The translations under genes were made by a program, and so were the position numbers. Below are positions 18,924 to 27,437 of a DNA stretch of 64,000 bases, piece after piece. A model generated the notes under the pieces. That model saw only the letters and a program-made list of their open reading frames with translations, did no database searches and was not told where the DNA came from. Within the stretch, counting starts at the first letter, position 1. The number at the start of each line of letters is the position of its first letter. Source of the stretch: JANRIG01 sp033765235 (GTDB taxonomy: Bacteria; Bacteroidota; Bacteroidia; Cytophagales; UBA9547); assembly GCA_033765235.1 (NCBI GenBank), contig JANRIG010000020.1, forward strand, positions 1-64,000. Reading direction: 5' to 3'.

Positions 18924-19204
18924 GAGAGAATGTACGTTTGACTGTTTAAAGAAAATGTAAATAATAATATAATTTTATCTTGAATTAGTACAAATTTATA
19001 TACTTAATATTGATTATACAAAATATATTTTTTGCTAACTATGTATCGAAAGTCCATGATAAAAAATTAATTTGCGCTTTAATATCTAAACTTATTAGGC
19101 ATTAGAGTTAACAAAAAACCTGATTATTAGGTATGTAATATGTAGATATCAGATACTGAATATTACGTATTAATATTATACAAAAAATATCAAAATATTT
19201 AAAA

Positions 19205-19558
19205 TTATAATGCATTTATAATTTTCGGGGCTTCATTATCGCCCCCGTAGCTTAACTCTGCATAGGCTATGTATATATGCGGATGTTGTGATTTGTAGGT
19301 CAACAGCAATGAGTAAACTTCTTGACGAAGAATATCTCCGTCTTCGGAAGCATCATAGCCTTCTTTGCTTCCATCGGGTATGATATAAAAAGTAAAAAAA
19401 CTATTTATCAAGCTTTCAAATATGGGTGTAATCAACTTATGCCCAGTTTTTACCTCCATTTTCTGCTTATATAAAGCTACTATTTGATTACGGATATTTT
19501 CTGTCTCTGCTTTTTCTTGGCAGGTAACAATAATGGTATGATGCTTGATATTTTTCAA
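19205..19558 (-). CDS. Hypothetical protein, 117 residues
   Basis: No family is recognised. The protein is hydrophilic, with no signal peptide or membrane segment. It starts MKNIKHHTIIVTCQEKAETENIRNQI and shows predicted alternating beta and alpha segments: a strand at 6-13, a helix at 15-33, a strand near FFTFYIIPDGSKEGYD, a helix around ILRQEVYSLLLTYK, and a strand IYIAYAELSYGG. This looks like a small alpha/beta fold. Codon use resembles the neighbouring genes and the frame is clean, which supports a real gene. It is flanked on both sides by AT-rich non-coding DNA and is not in an obvious operon. Confidence 0.6.
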   Translation of the reverse strand: MKNIKHHTIIVTCQEKAETENIRNQIVALYKQKMEVKTGHKLITPIFESLINSFFTFYIIPDGSKEGYDASEDGDILRQEVYSLLLTYKSQHPHIYIAYAELSYGGDNEAPKIINAL

Positions 19559-19885
19559 TTCTTGAAATTATATTTACAAATATACTTAATTAAAGATTAA
19601 CAATAATTTAACATTGATAAATAAAGTATTAAAATACAATAAATAGATGTTTTATACTTATAAGTATATAAGTTTATAAATTAACATGTAAATTAATAAT
19701 ACCAGTAAATATTAATAATAACCACAAAATAATAAACATATAATTGTAAAATATTGTATCATAATAAATGATTAGATTAAAAAAATAATTTAAATTTGAA
19801 AAATAAAAATATTTATATATATTTGAATTGTACAATATGTATTATACATTAGTTTGATAAAAAAATTGTACTTTTACCTAAGTCT
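19559..19885. other. AT-rich gap upstream of glnK
   Basis: About 327 bp, strongly AT-rich, between the divergent 19205-19558 gene and glnK. No ORF, tRNA or stable hairpin is seen. A TTTG at 19853 and a TAnnTTT-like stretch near 19868 lie just before glnK but at the wrong spacing for a full promoter. It probably holds the nitrogen-regulated promoter of the glnK-amt operon; no regulator site could be assigned. Confidence 0.5.
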
Positions 19886-20209
19886 ATGAAAAAAATACAG
19901 GCTATCATAAGGTCTACTAAATATGAGCAAGTACGAGATGCGCTGCACAAAATAGGGGTAGAGTCATTTATATTTTATGAGGTAAAAGGTGTGTCATTTC
20001 AAATTGAGCAAAAAGGGTCTTACAGAGGCATGAGCACCTATGACTCATCGGGAAGTATACCCAGGCGAGTGATAGAGGTAGTGGTGCCTGAGGATGATGT
20101 GGCAGAAGTAATACAAATAATTAAAAAAGCAGCCTATACCGGTGAAGTAGGCGATGGCAAAATATATATATCAGCTATAGAAACCGCTATCAGAATAAGT
20201 ATAAAATAA
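19886..20209 (+). CDS. glnK: P-II family nitrogen regulatory protein
   Basis: 107 residues. The N-terminus MKKIQAIIRSTKYEQVRDAL is the P-II start. The T-loop region (about 36-55) reads QKGSYRGMSTYDSSGSIPRR; it keeps the RG-Y arrangement but is otherwise unlike the enterobacterial loop. The B-loop is TGEVGDGKIYISAIETAIRI, intact for ATP/ADP binding. P-II trimers sense 2-oxoglutarate and ATP/ADP and plug AmtB pores when nitrogen is ample. The ammonium transporter gene begins 25 bp downstream, the classic glnK-amtB arrangement. The gene lengths and spacing argue for one operon through the SulP gene. Confidence 0.95.
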   Translation: MKKIQAIIRSTKYEQVRDALHKIGVESFIFYEVKGVSFQIEQKGSYRGMSTYDSSGSIPRRVIEVVVPEDDVAEVIQIIKKAAYTGEVGDGKIYISAIETAIRISIK

Positions 20210-20233
20210 TAAATTAACCTAAATATATAAGTC

Positions 20234-21574
20234 ATGGAGCCCTATATAATTACAGATACTACCGCTCAAATTCAGTATATATCTTTGGCAGATAGTATGG
20301 CTTTGATAAAATCTATGATTGCTGAGGCAAAAGCAGTACAATTGCAATCTTATGGCACTAATACATTTACCATTAATAATATATGGATGATGCTTGCATC
20401 AGGTTTGGTATTTATCATGCATTTAGGTTTTGCCACATTGGAATCGGGGCTTACCAGAGCTAAAAACACAACTAATGTACTATTTAAGAATACAGTGATA
20501 CCTGCCATAGGTATACTTACATATGCTCTATTTGGCTTTAATATGATGTATCCGGGCGCAAGTTACTCAGGTGGCATATTTGGATTTTCAGGTTTTGGTC
20601 TCCAACTTCCTGACGGAGGTGGTACTTCAGCATATAATTCGGGTTATACCTATTGGACCGACTTTTTATTTCAAGCAATGTTTGCGGCCACATGTGCTAC
20701 AATAGTGTCAGGTGCGGTGGCAGAGCGGATAAAGCTGGTCAGTTTCATAATATTTTCTGTGTTTTTCGTTGGATTTGTATACCCAATTATAGGCATGTGG
20801 AAATGGGGCGGTGGTTGGCTTCATGCTATGGGCTTTCATGATTTTGCGGGTTCTACGCTGGTACACTCCGTAGGAGGTTGGGCTGCACTGGCAGGTGTAC
20901 TTGTGCTAGGTCCACGAATTGGAAAATATGAAAATAACAAAATTTTTCCGATCCCCGGCCACAGCATGACCTCAGCGGTGATAGGTACCTTTATGCTATG
21001 GTTGGGTTGGTTTGGTTTTAACGGTGGCTCTGTATTAAGTGCTGATCCTGAGACTGTATCGAGAGTATTAGTAACTACATGTATATCAGCATCTGCCGGT
21101 GGATTGGCGGCTTCGCTTACCATATATATGGTGAGCAAAAACTTTGACCTCAGTATGACACTCAATGGAATACTTGCCGGATTAGTAGGTATTACAGCCG
21201 GGGCGGATGTAACATCCGTAATGGACTCTTTTATAATAGGATTAATAGCAGGAATAATAGTAGTATTTTCGGTCATATTATTTGACCGTATCAGAATTGA
21301 TGACCCGGTAGGGGCGCTATCAGTGCACTTGGTTTGCGGAATATGGGGCACTTTAGCTGTAGGAATATTTGGCACAAAGGCAGGTTCAGGGCAAATACTC
21401 ACTCAGCTTATGGGTATGTGGTCATGCGGGTCTGCGGCATTTGTATCTGCACTTACTATATTTTTGATAATTAAAGCATTAATAGGTGTACGAGTGAGCA
21501 AAGAAGAAGAGCTATATGGGCTTGACCATGGAGAACATGGCATGGAAGCCTATTCAGATTTTATTATCAAATAG
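20234..21574 (+). CDS. amt: Ammonium transporter
   Basis: 446 residues with eleven hydrophobic helices. Characteristic segments: MHLGFATLESGLTRAKNTTNVLFKN in the first helices; DFAGSTLVHSVGGWAALAG carrying the first pore histidine; WLGWFGFNGGS; and SVHLVCGIWGTLAVGIFG carrying the second pore histidine. The twin-His pair is therefore present. The N-terminus is extended by about 45 residues before the first membrane helix, a feature seen in some Amt proteins with a periplasmic extension. It imports ammonium as a trimer in the inner membrane and is expected to be gated by the upstream P-II protein. The SulP gene follows after 8 bp. Confidence 0.96.
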   Translation: MEPYIITDTTAQIQYISLADSMALIKSMIAEAKAVQLQSYGTNTFTINNIWMMLASGLVFIMHLGFATLESGLTRAKNTTNVLFKNTVIPAIGILTYALFGFNMMYPGASYSGGIFGFSGFGLQLPDGGGTSAYNSGYTYWTDFLFQAMFAATCATIVSGAVAERIKLVSFIIFSVFFVGFVYPIIGMWKWGGGWLHAMGFHDFAGSTLVHSVGGWAALAGVLVLGPRIGKYENNKIFPIPGHSMTSAVIGTFMLWLGWFGFNGGSVLSADPETVSRVLVTTCISASAGGLAASLTIYMVSKNFDLSMTLNGILAGLVGITAGADVTSVMDSFIIGLIAGIIVVFSVILFDRIRIDDPVGALSVHLVCGIWGTLAVGIFGTKAGSGQILTQLMGMWSCGSAAFVSALTIFLIIKALIGVRVSKEEELYGLDHGEHGMEAYSDFIIK

Positions 21575-21582
21575 TACAATGG

Positions 21583-23793
21583 ATGGATAATGGTGGAGAC
21601 AAATCAGATACTATACCCACACATCATTGGCTCAATGACTTGAAGTCAGGTTTTATAGTATCGCTTATGGCCATACCCATGTCTATAGGTATAGCTATAG
21701 CCAGCGGATGCCCCCCGTTTTCGGGGTTGATATCTGCTATTATAGGTGGTATAGCCATATCATTCATGATGGGCTCTCCCAATACTATAAAAGGACCTGC
21801 AGGTGGGCTTAGTGCTATAGTACTTTCATCAATTATAACCTTTGGGAGCAGCAACCTCATACAAGGGTATGTGAGTACACTTGCAATTACCTCATTAGCA
21901 GGGGTATGCATTATGGTTTTGGGATTATTAAGATTTGGCAGACTATCAGACTTCATTCCTGCCTCAGCTATACATGGCATGATGGCTGCCTTGGGGCTCA
22001 TATTAGCGGTGAAACAGTTGCCCATCATGTTGGGTGCAGATATGCCACAGTATGATGCACTGCTACAACTGACCACATTGCATGAGAGTATTGAAAAATT
22101 AAATCCCAAAATAGCATTAATAGGGCTGATAAGTTTGGCAATTATGATAGCGCATGGCTTTATACCTTACAAAAACATTAAAGCCATACCTGCACCTGTA
22201 TTTGTGCTTTTTATATGCATACCTTTGAGCTTTTATTTGAATATATATAATAAACATTCATATATATTTAATATTCATACTTATGAAATAATACCACAAA
22301 AAGTGCTCATTCACCTCAACGATAATATGTGGTCTAACTTTTACTTGCCTGATTTTTATACCCTTACACAACCTCAAGCTTGGCTGTATGTGGTCATGTT
22401 CACACTGGCCATATCTATTGAATCATTGCTTACCAACAAGGCAATAGAAAAAATAGATTTACACAATAGGGTAACTAATCAAAATAAAGATCTATTTGCA
22501 GTAGGTTTAGCCAATGTGCTATCAGGCTTGGTGGGTGGGTTACCGCTTATTTCTGAATCTAAAAGAAGTATCATAAATATTAATAATGGAGGCACACGAC
22601 ATTATAGTAACTTTTACCATGGAATGTTTGTGCTTTTTATTGTAATTACAGCATCTGCATTATTGAAATACATACCTTTGGCATCATTAGCAGGAATGCT
22701 TGTATATACAGGTGCAAAACTTGCTACACCATCAGAAATTTCTAAAACATATAAAATAGGCAAAGAGCAATTTTTGGTTTTTATTACTACGTTTGTAATA
22801 TCCATATATTCAAATTTTTTGTATGGTATATTGTGTGGAATATTGGTAGAACTAATGATAAATATATACTACGGTGTGAATGTAAGGCAACTCTTTGAAC
22901 CGCTCTATAAAATCAGAACACAAAACAATGAATATGAAATACAATTTACAAGTCCTGCACTTTTTTCAAACTACATGCCATTTGCAAAGTCTCTGATAAG
23001 CATTCCCGAAAGCAGTAATATTATTTTTGACTTTTCTGCATCTAAAGTAATAGACCATACTTTTCTTGAGCATCTGTATACATTGGAGCAGCGCAAGGCA
23101 CAATATGGAGGGCAAATAGCTCTTGTAGGATTAGACTATCATAAGCACCTATCGCACCATCCATTGGCATCCAAGCGAATACAAACCTTAAAATACCTTG
23201 ATGCCAGACAAAGAAAATTAAAAAAAATATCAGAAGATAATGGTTATATATTTGAGCCAAGACTCATTAATCAAAATACAAAATACGCACATTTCACATT
23301 TGCAGATCAAACCAGTGTGATACATGAGCAAAATGTAGTAAAAACCATACACAAATCTACAGAAATACAATGTGCGGACATCAAATTGCAGACACGTTCA
23401 AAAAATATGATGGCTCAAGATTATGAATTTACACTCATTCACATATATGAATTGCCTGCTTCAGTGCCTGAGTTTGTGCTGCGCAAAGAAGGATTTGCAG
23501 ATACAATATTTTCGCTGGCCGGGTACAATGATATTGACTTTGATGAATATCCTTCATTTTCATATTATTATTACCTCAAAGGCAAGAATGAAAACCACAT
23601 AAGATCATTTTTTTCGCAACGAGTAATAAAGTTTTTTGAAGAAAACAAAGGATATCATATAGAGTCTGCACACCATGCCCTTATCATATATAAAAGAACC
23701 GAATTACTTAAGACTGAGGAGATAGCCGAGGCTATAGAATACGCATGTAAATTGACGGATATTTTGTACAGCGCGACCAAAGTAGATATTTAG
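21583..23793 (+). CDS. SulP-family anion transporter with STAS and an extra C-terminal domain
   Basis: 736 residues, well beyond a typical 550-600. Residues about 15-430 form the SulP membrane domain (LKSGFIVSLMAIPMSIGIAIASGCPPFSGL; MGSPNTIKGPAGGLSAIV; ISESKRSIININNGG). A STAS domain (about 440-535) includes NIIFDFSASKVIDHTFLEHLY. The last 190 residues are a further soluble domain of unknown role, with YEFTLIHIYELP and FSLAGYNDIDFDEYPSFSYYYYLKG. SulP proteins carry sulfate, bicarbonate or other anions. Being the third gene of glnK-amt suggests a role in balancing nitrogen with carbon or sulfur uptake, possibly bicarbonate (inference). The ATG at 21583 is chosen because the one at 21579 meets a stop at once. 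The anion is undetermined. Confidence 0.88.
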   Translation: MDNGGDKSDTIPTHHWLNDLKSGFIVSLMAIPMSIGIAIASGCPPFSGLISAIIGGIAISFMMGSPNTIKGPAGGLSAIVLSSIITFGSSNLIQGYVSTLAITSLAGVCIMVLGLLRFGRLSDFIPASAIHGMMAALGLILAVKQLPIMLGADMPQYDALLQLTTLHESIEKLNPKIALIGLISLAIMIAHGFIPYKNIKAIPAPVFVLFICIPLSFYLNIYNKHSYIFNIHTYEIIPQKVLIHLNDNMWSNFYLPDFYTLTQPQAWLYVVMFTLAISIESLLTNKAIEKIDLHNRVTNQNKDLFAVGLANVLSGLVGGLPLISESKRSIININNGGTRHYSNFYHGMFVLFIVITASALLKYIPLASLAGMLVYTGAKLATPSEISKTYKIGKEQFLVFITTFVISIYSNFLYGILCGILVELMINIYYGVNVRQLFEPLYKIRTQNNEYEIQFTSPALFSNYMPFAKSLISIPESSNIIFDFSASKVIDHTFLEHLYTLEQRKAQYGGQIALVGLDYHKHLSHHPLASKRIQTLKYLDARQRKLKKISEDNGYIFEPRLINQNTKYAHFTFADQTSVIHEQNVVKTIHKSTEIQCADIKLQTRSKNMMAQDYEFTLIHIYELPASVPEFVLRKEGFADTIFSLAGYNDIDFDEYPSFSYYYYLKGKNENHIRSFFSQRVIKFFEENKGYHIESAHHALIIYKRTELLKTEEIAEAIEYACKLTDILYSATKVDI

Positions 23794-23803
23794 GCAAACA
23801 TTT

Positions 23804-23833
23804 TTTGAAATCATAAATAAATGTGTATATTTA
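23804..23833 (+). promoter_or_regulatory. Predicted promoter of the LPP20-like gene
   Basis: TTTG (23804-23807), an 18-bp spacer and TATATTTA (23826-23833), one base off the TAnnTTTG -7 consensus. The predicted transcript start is near 23840, giving a leader of about 27 nt before the ATG at 23867. Confidence 0.5.
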
Positions 23834-23866
23834 CACCACAAAAACATATATCCAATTTTAATAAAT

Positions 23867-24565
23867 ATGAAGACTATAAAAGTAATATTATCGCTGCTGA
23901 TAGCAGCAAACTTATCACTCATGGCACAACAAAGTGCTGATGAACAGGCTGTGGCAGCTCGCAGAAAAAAAGAAAAAGAAGCTCGTAAAGAACTTAACGA
24001 AAAAGCCGGAAAACTTGCACGCAAAGAAGGCAAAGCACTTGAAAAAGAAGGTTGGGATGTGGCTGTAGGGGGCTTACCACTCAAAAAACAGCTCGACAAT
24101 GTGTATATGAAACAGTCTGAAATGGACAATGACGGCGACCCCAAATGGTTCATAGCCAATGCACGTGCCACAGCCAATACCCAAGCAGCTGCAAAACTAT
24201 CTGCAATGGAGCTTGCAAAACTTGACTTGGCAGGTCAACTTGGCTCTAACATAACAGGATTGGTAGAAAACAGCTTAGCAAACAGCCAAATATCAGAAGA
24301 AGAGGCCACCTCTGTACAAAAAGTGATAGCAGCTGCCACTAATGTGATATCTGCCAGCCTCGGAAGGGTATTAGTTTTTACTGAGTTTTACAAAAAAGTA
24401 GGTGATGGCAATATACAATGTGCTGTATTCATTGGTACCAATGCCAAACTTGCAGAACAACAAGCCAAAAAAGCCGTACGCAAAAAATTGGAAGAAGAAA
24501 CCAATGTAGTACGCGAAAAACTTGACAAAATGCTTGGCATAGATGCCGGAGCAGAAGCCAAATAA
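23867..24565 (+). CDS. Exported LPP20-like protein
   Basis: 232 residues. A signal peptide (about 1-20, ending LMAQQ) precedes a strongly charged Lys/Glu/Arg helix (about 25-65) and then a region with WFIANARATANTQAAAKLSAMELAKLDLAGQLGSNITGLV. This pattern of alternating Ala and Leu, in which the Arg-x-x-Ala repeat starts a helix-strand domain, is that of LPP20/LPP20-like proteins. The C-terminal 40 residues are again a charged helix (AEQQAKKAVRKKLEEETN). There is no lipobox, so it should be periplasmic or surface-exposed rather than lipidated. Function is unknown. It has its own promoter and terminator and so is a single-gene unit. Confidence 0.65.
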   Translation: MKTIKVILSLLIAANLSLMAQQSADEQAVAARRKKEKEARKELNEKAGKLARKEGKALEKEGWDVAVGGLPLKKQLDNVYMKQSEMDNDGDPKWFIANARATANTQAAAKLSAMELAKLDLAGQLGSNITGLVENSLANSQISEEEATSVQKVIAAATNVISASLGRVLVFTEFYKKVGDGNIQCAVFIGTNAKLAEQQAKKAVRKKLEEETNVVREKLDKMLGIDAGAEAK

Positions 24566-24588
24566 TATTAACTCACAGTATATACCCT

Positions 24589-24617
24589 AAGCCCCTTAGC
24601 ACAAGGGGCTTTTTTTT
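24589..24617 (+). terminator. Rho-independent terminator
   Basis: Perfect 9-bp stem AAGCCCCTT (24589-24597) / AAGGGGCTT (24603-24611), loop AGCAC, followed directly by six further T. It ends the LPP20-like transcript just before the CHAT gene at 24623, whose own promoter must therefore lie inside or be served by read-through. Confidence 0.9.
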
Positions 24618-24622
24618 GAATT

Positions 24623-27391
24623 ATGAAAATCAAGCTTACAGCATGTACTGTATTAATACTATCTTTATTATACTGCCACGCTCAGCAAAGCAACATAGGT
24701 GATGCTGACATGCTCAAAACACAAGCAGAACTGCATTTCAAATCAAAAAACTATGGCAAAGCTATAGAACTATATACCAAACTCATAGCACAGCTCAACA
24801 AACGAGACACTACTCCCGTGTATATAAAAAACAGGTTATACATTACCAATAATCTGGGCATGTGCTACTACCTGTCTGAAAAATATGAAAATGCTGTAAG
24901 TACCTATGAACAGCTGATGGGCAGTATGTCATGCAAATCGTGCAAAATGACCAAAGAATATACCTCATGCCTCAATAACTACGCATCGAGCTTGGTAGAA
25001 ATCAATAGTTTTTCAAAAGCTGAAAATGTATTAAATGAAGCAGTACGCATCAAAGCTAGTATATCAGGCAAATCAAGTTTAGACTTTGCCATATCTGCCA
25101 ATAATCTTGCAGACTTATATAACAACTCAGGCAAATGCTATGAAGCCGAGCAAATGTATAAAGAAATAATATCATCGTTGGAGGCATCGGGCGAAATAGA
25201 AAATATTACCTATGCAGTAGCACTAAACAACTTAGGAGAAACCCTATCAGACCTTGGCAGCTATGATATGGCCATAAGTTGTATATTGAAATCCATAAAA
25301 GTAAAAAAAGCACTTGAAATACAAGACGAAAACTCGGTGGCAAACAGCTATATAAACTTAGGCTCACTTTATGCTAAAACAGGCAAACTCAAAGATGCCG
25401 AAGCAACCCTCATACAAGGCCTAAAAATAAAAAATGAATTGGGCTATGGCAGCTCTGCCAACTATGGTTATGCACTGCACAACCTTGCTGAAGTATATAC
25501 CAAAATGGGAAACTACACCAAAGCCATAAGCTTTACTGAAACTGCCATAGAAATAGTGAAAAACAAAACCTCTGCTACCAGCCCCCAACTCATACTGCTG
25601 TATGCATCACTAGCGCTCAACTATACCAAAGCAAACAAAACAGCACTGGCTGACAGCATATTTACTGCAAATTACGAATTGATAAAAAACCAATCCACTG
25701 ATAATAATTCAGCTTTTGCCAACTTCTTGGGTATGTATGCCGATCACCTCTTTGTCACAGGCAAGTATGATATGGCTGACAAAATGATATACACTGCCAT
25801 TATCTATAAAAATGAAGAGATAGCCGATATATTCAAATACCTGAGTGAAAAAGAAAAGATAAAATTGATGGATAAAAACGAAGCATTTTTCAGACAATAT
25901 CTTAAATATTGTATAAAAAGGTCTGGCAAATATCCGGGGGTGAAAATAATATCGCCCAACCATGCCATATCTGGAGAGCTCATGAACTATAGGCTCAATA
26001 ACAAAGCTATAGTATTCCAATCTACCCAAAAACTCAAAAAAATCATTATGCAATCTAACGACAGCACTGTAATAAAAAAATATGAAACCCTGGAAGACTA
26101 TAAAAACATCATATCAAGGCTACATGATATGGTGCTCAATGCAGATGCAAAGCTGAAACTTAAAAATTTGGAAAAAAAAGCAAATGACTTGGAAAAAGAA
26201 ATTTATAACAACATAACCACTCTCAAAAATCAAGACGATGAACCTATCACTGAATGGAAAAGAATACAAGATTTATTAAACACCAATGAAGCTGCTATAG
26301 ATATCATCAGGCTCAAACACAGCAAAGATACCGTATATTATTTTGCCATAATATTGACAAAAAATTCAAACTACCCCCAAATTATATATTTTGATGAAAG
26401 TCTAAATATAGAAAAAAGATACCTTAAATATTTCAGAAACTCCATAAAACTTAAAGAAGATGACTTGCTGTCATACAATGCATTTTGGAAACCATTGGCT
26501 GCAAACCTTAAAGGCATTCAAAAAATATATTTTTCGCCTGATGGGGTGTATCACTCCCTGAGCCTGAATGCGCTCAAAAATACTGAAACCAATAAGTACC
26601 TTATAGAAGAGCTGGAAATACACCGAATGAATAATCTTAAACAAATAGAGGTAACCAAATCTGCAAGTATTCAAAATGAAATCTCAAGAAACAGCACCTT
26701 TATGGGTCGCCCGGAATACTTTGCCAAATCTACTGCCAATGATATGCAAAAAGTACAGACAGACTTGCAACGCAGTGTATCATCAGGCTCGCTCACTGCC
26801 ATCCCATTTACTGACCTTCCGGGCACTGAAACAGAAGTGAGCTCTATCCATGCATTGCTGCAAAAAAATAATATCAACACCAGCATATACCTCAAAAGCA
26901 ATGCTACCGAAGAAAATTTGAAAAATTTGGATGCCAAAGGCATATTACATATAGCCACACACGGATACTTCATCCCCGAAGCAGGCGAAAACAGCAAAGA
27001 AGCTATGCTTCGCTCAGGTATAGTGATGGCAAATATTAACCCTATGGCTGAGAATGATGGTTTATTCACTGCTTATGAATTATCTACATTAGATTTTACC
27101 AAGCTGAAACTCATAGTATTCTCTGCTTGCGAAACAGGTCTGGGCGATGTGATGAATGGCGAAGGGGTATTTGGGCTGCAACGTGCTGCAGGTATAGCAG
27201 GTGCCAAAACAGTGATGATGAGTATGTGGACGGTAAATGATGAGGCTACTAAAGAACTGATGATTACTTTTTACGGCAACTGGCTCAAATACAACAATAT
27301 GCGCAAAGCATTTAAAGATGCGCAACTTGCCATGCTTGCCAAATATAAACATCCATATTATTGGGCACCTTTTGTGCTCACAGGTGAGTAG
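24623..27391 (+). CDS. Exported TPR-CHAT domain protein (caspase-like protease fold)
   Basis: 922 residues. A signal peptide (about 1-20, YCHAQQ) is followed by tetratricopeptide repeats (about 25-420; for example NLGMCYYLSEKYENAVSTYEQL, SYINLGSLYAKTGKLKDAEATL, YALHNLAEVYTKMGNYTKAIS). A helical linker (about 440-560) precedes a CHAT domain (about 620-922). The predicted catalytic dyad is intact: His780 in HIATHGYF and Cys836 in SACETG, with the family motif GEGVFGLQRAAGIAGAKTV. CHAT is a caspase/separase-like fold; some members are proteases that act when a TPR region senses a partner. Because of the signal peptide it should act outside the cytoplasm, unlike the CHAT effectors of immune systems. 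Partner and substrate unknown. A terminator precedes it by 6 bp. Confidence 0.9.
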   Translation: MKIKLTACTVLILSLLYCHAQQSNIGDADMLKTQAELHFKSKNYGKAIELYTKLIAQLNKRDTTPVYIKNRLYITNNLGMCYYLSEKYENAVSTYEQLMGSMSCKSCKMTKEYTSCLNNYASSLVEINSFSKAENVLNEAVRIKASISGKSSLDFAISANNLADLYNNSGKCYEAEQMYKEIISSLEASGEIENITYAVALNNLGETLSDLGSYDMAISCILKSIKVKKALEIQDENSVANSYINLGSLYAKTGKLKDAEATLIQGLKIKNELGYGSSANYGYALHNLAEVYTKMGNYTKAISFTETAIEIVKNKTSATSPQLILLYASLALNYTKANKTALADSIFTANYELIKNQSTDNNSAFANFLGMYADHLFVTGKYDMADKMIYTAIIYKNEEIADIFKYLSEKEKIKLMDKNEAFFRQYLKYCIKRSGKYPGVKIISPNHAISGELMNYRLNNKAIVFQSTQKLKKIIMQSNDSTVIKKYETLEDYKNIISRLHDMVLNADAKLKLKNLEKKANDLEKEIYNNITTLKNQDDEPITEWKRIQDLLNTNEAAIDIIRLKHSKDTVYYFAIILTKNSNYPQIIYFDESLNIEKRYLKYFRNSIKLKEDDLLSYNAFWKPLAANLKGIQKIYFSPDGVYHSLSLNALKNTETNKYLIEELEIHRMNNLKQIEVTKSASIQNEISRNSTFMGRPEYFAKSTANDMQKVQTDLQRSVSSGSLTAIPFTDLPGTETEVSSIHALLQKNNINTSIYLKSNATEENLKNLDAKGILHIATHGYFIPEAGENSKEAMLRSGIVMANINPMAENDGLFTAYELSTLDFTKLKLIVFSACETGLGDVMNGEGVFGLQRAAGIAGAKTVMMSMWTVNDEATKELMITFYGNWLKYNNMRKAFKDAQLAMLAKYKHPYYWAPFVLTGE

Positions 27392-27437
27392 GATATTACT
27401 ATTCCATTGTTTACAGAAAATATTAATAATGCGTTTG

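Noticed and set aside
24623..27391. CHAT-TPR gene as an immune effector (gasdermin, Craspase or similar)
   Set aside because: It has a signal peptide and no cas, gasdermin or other defence gene near it.
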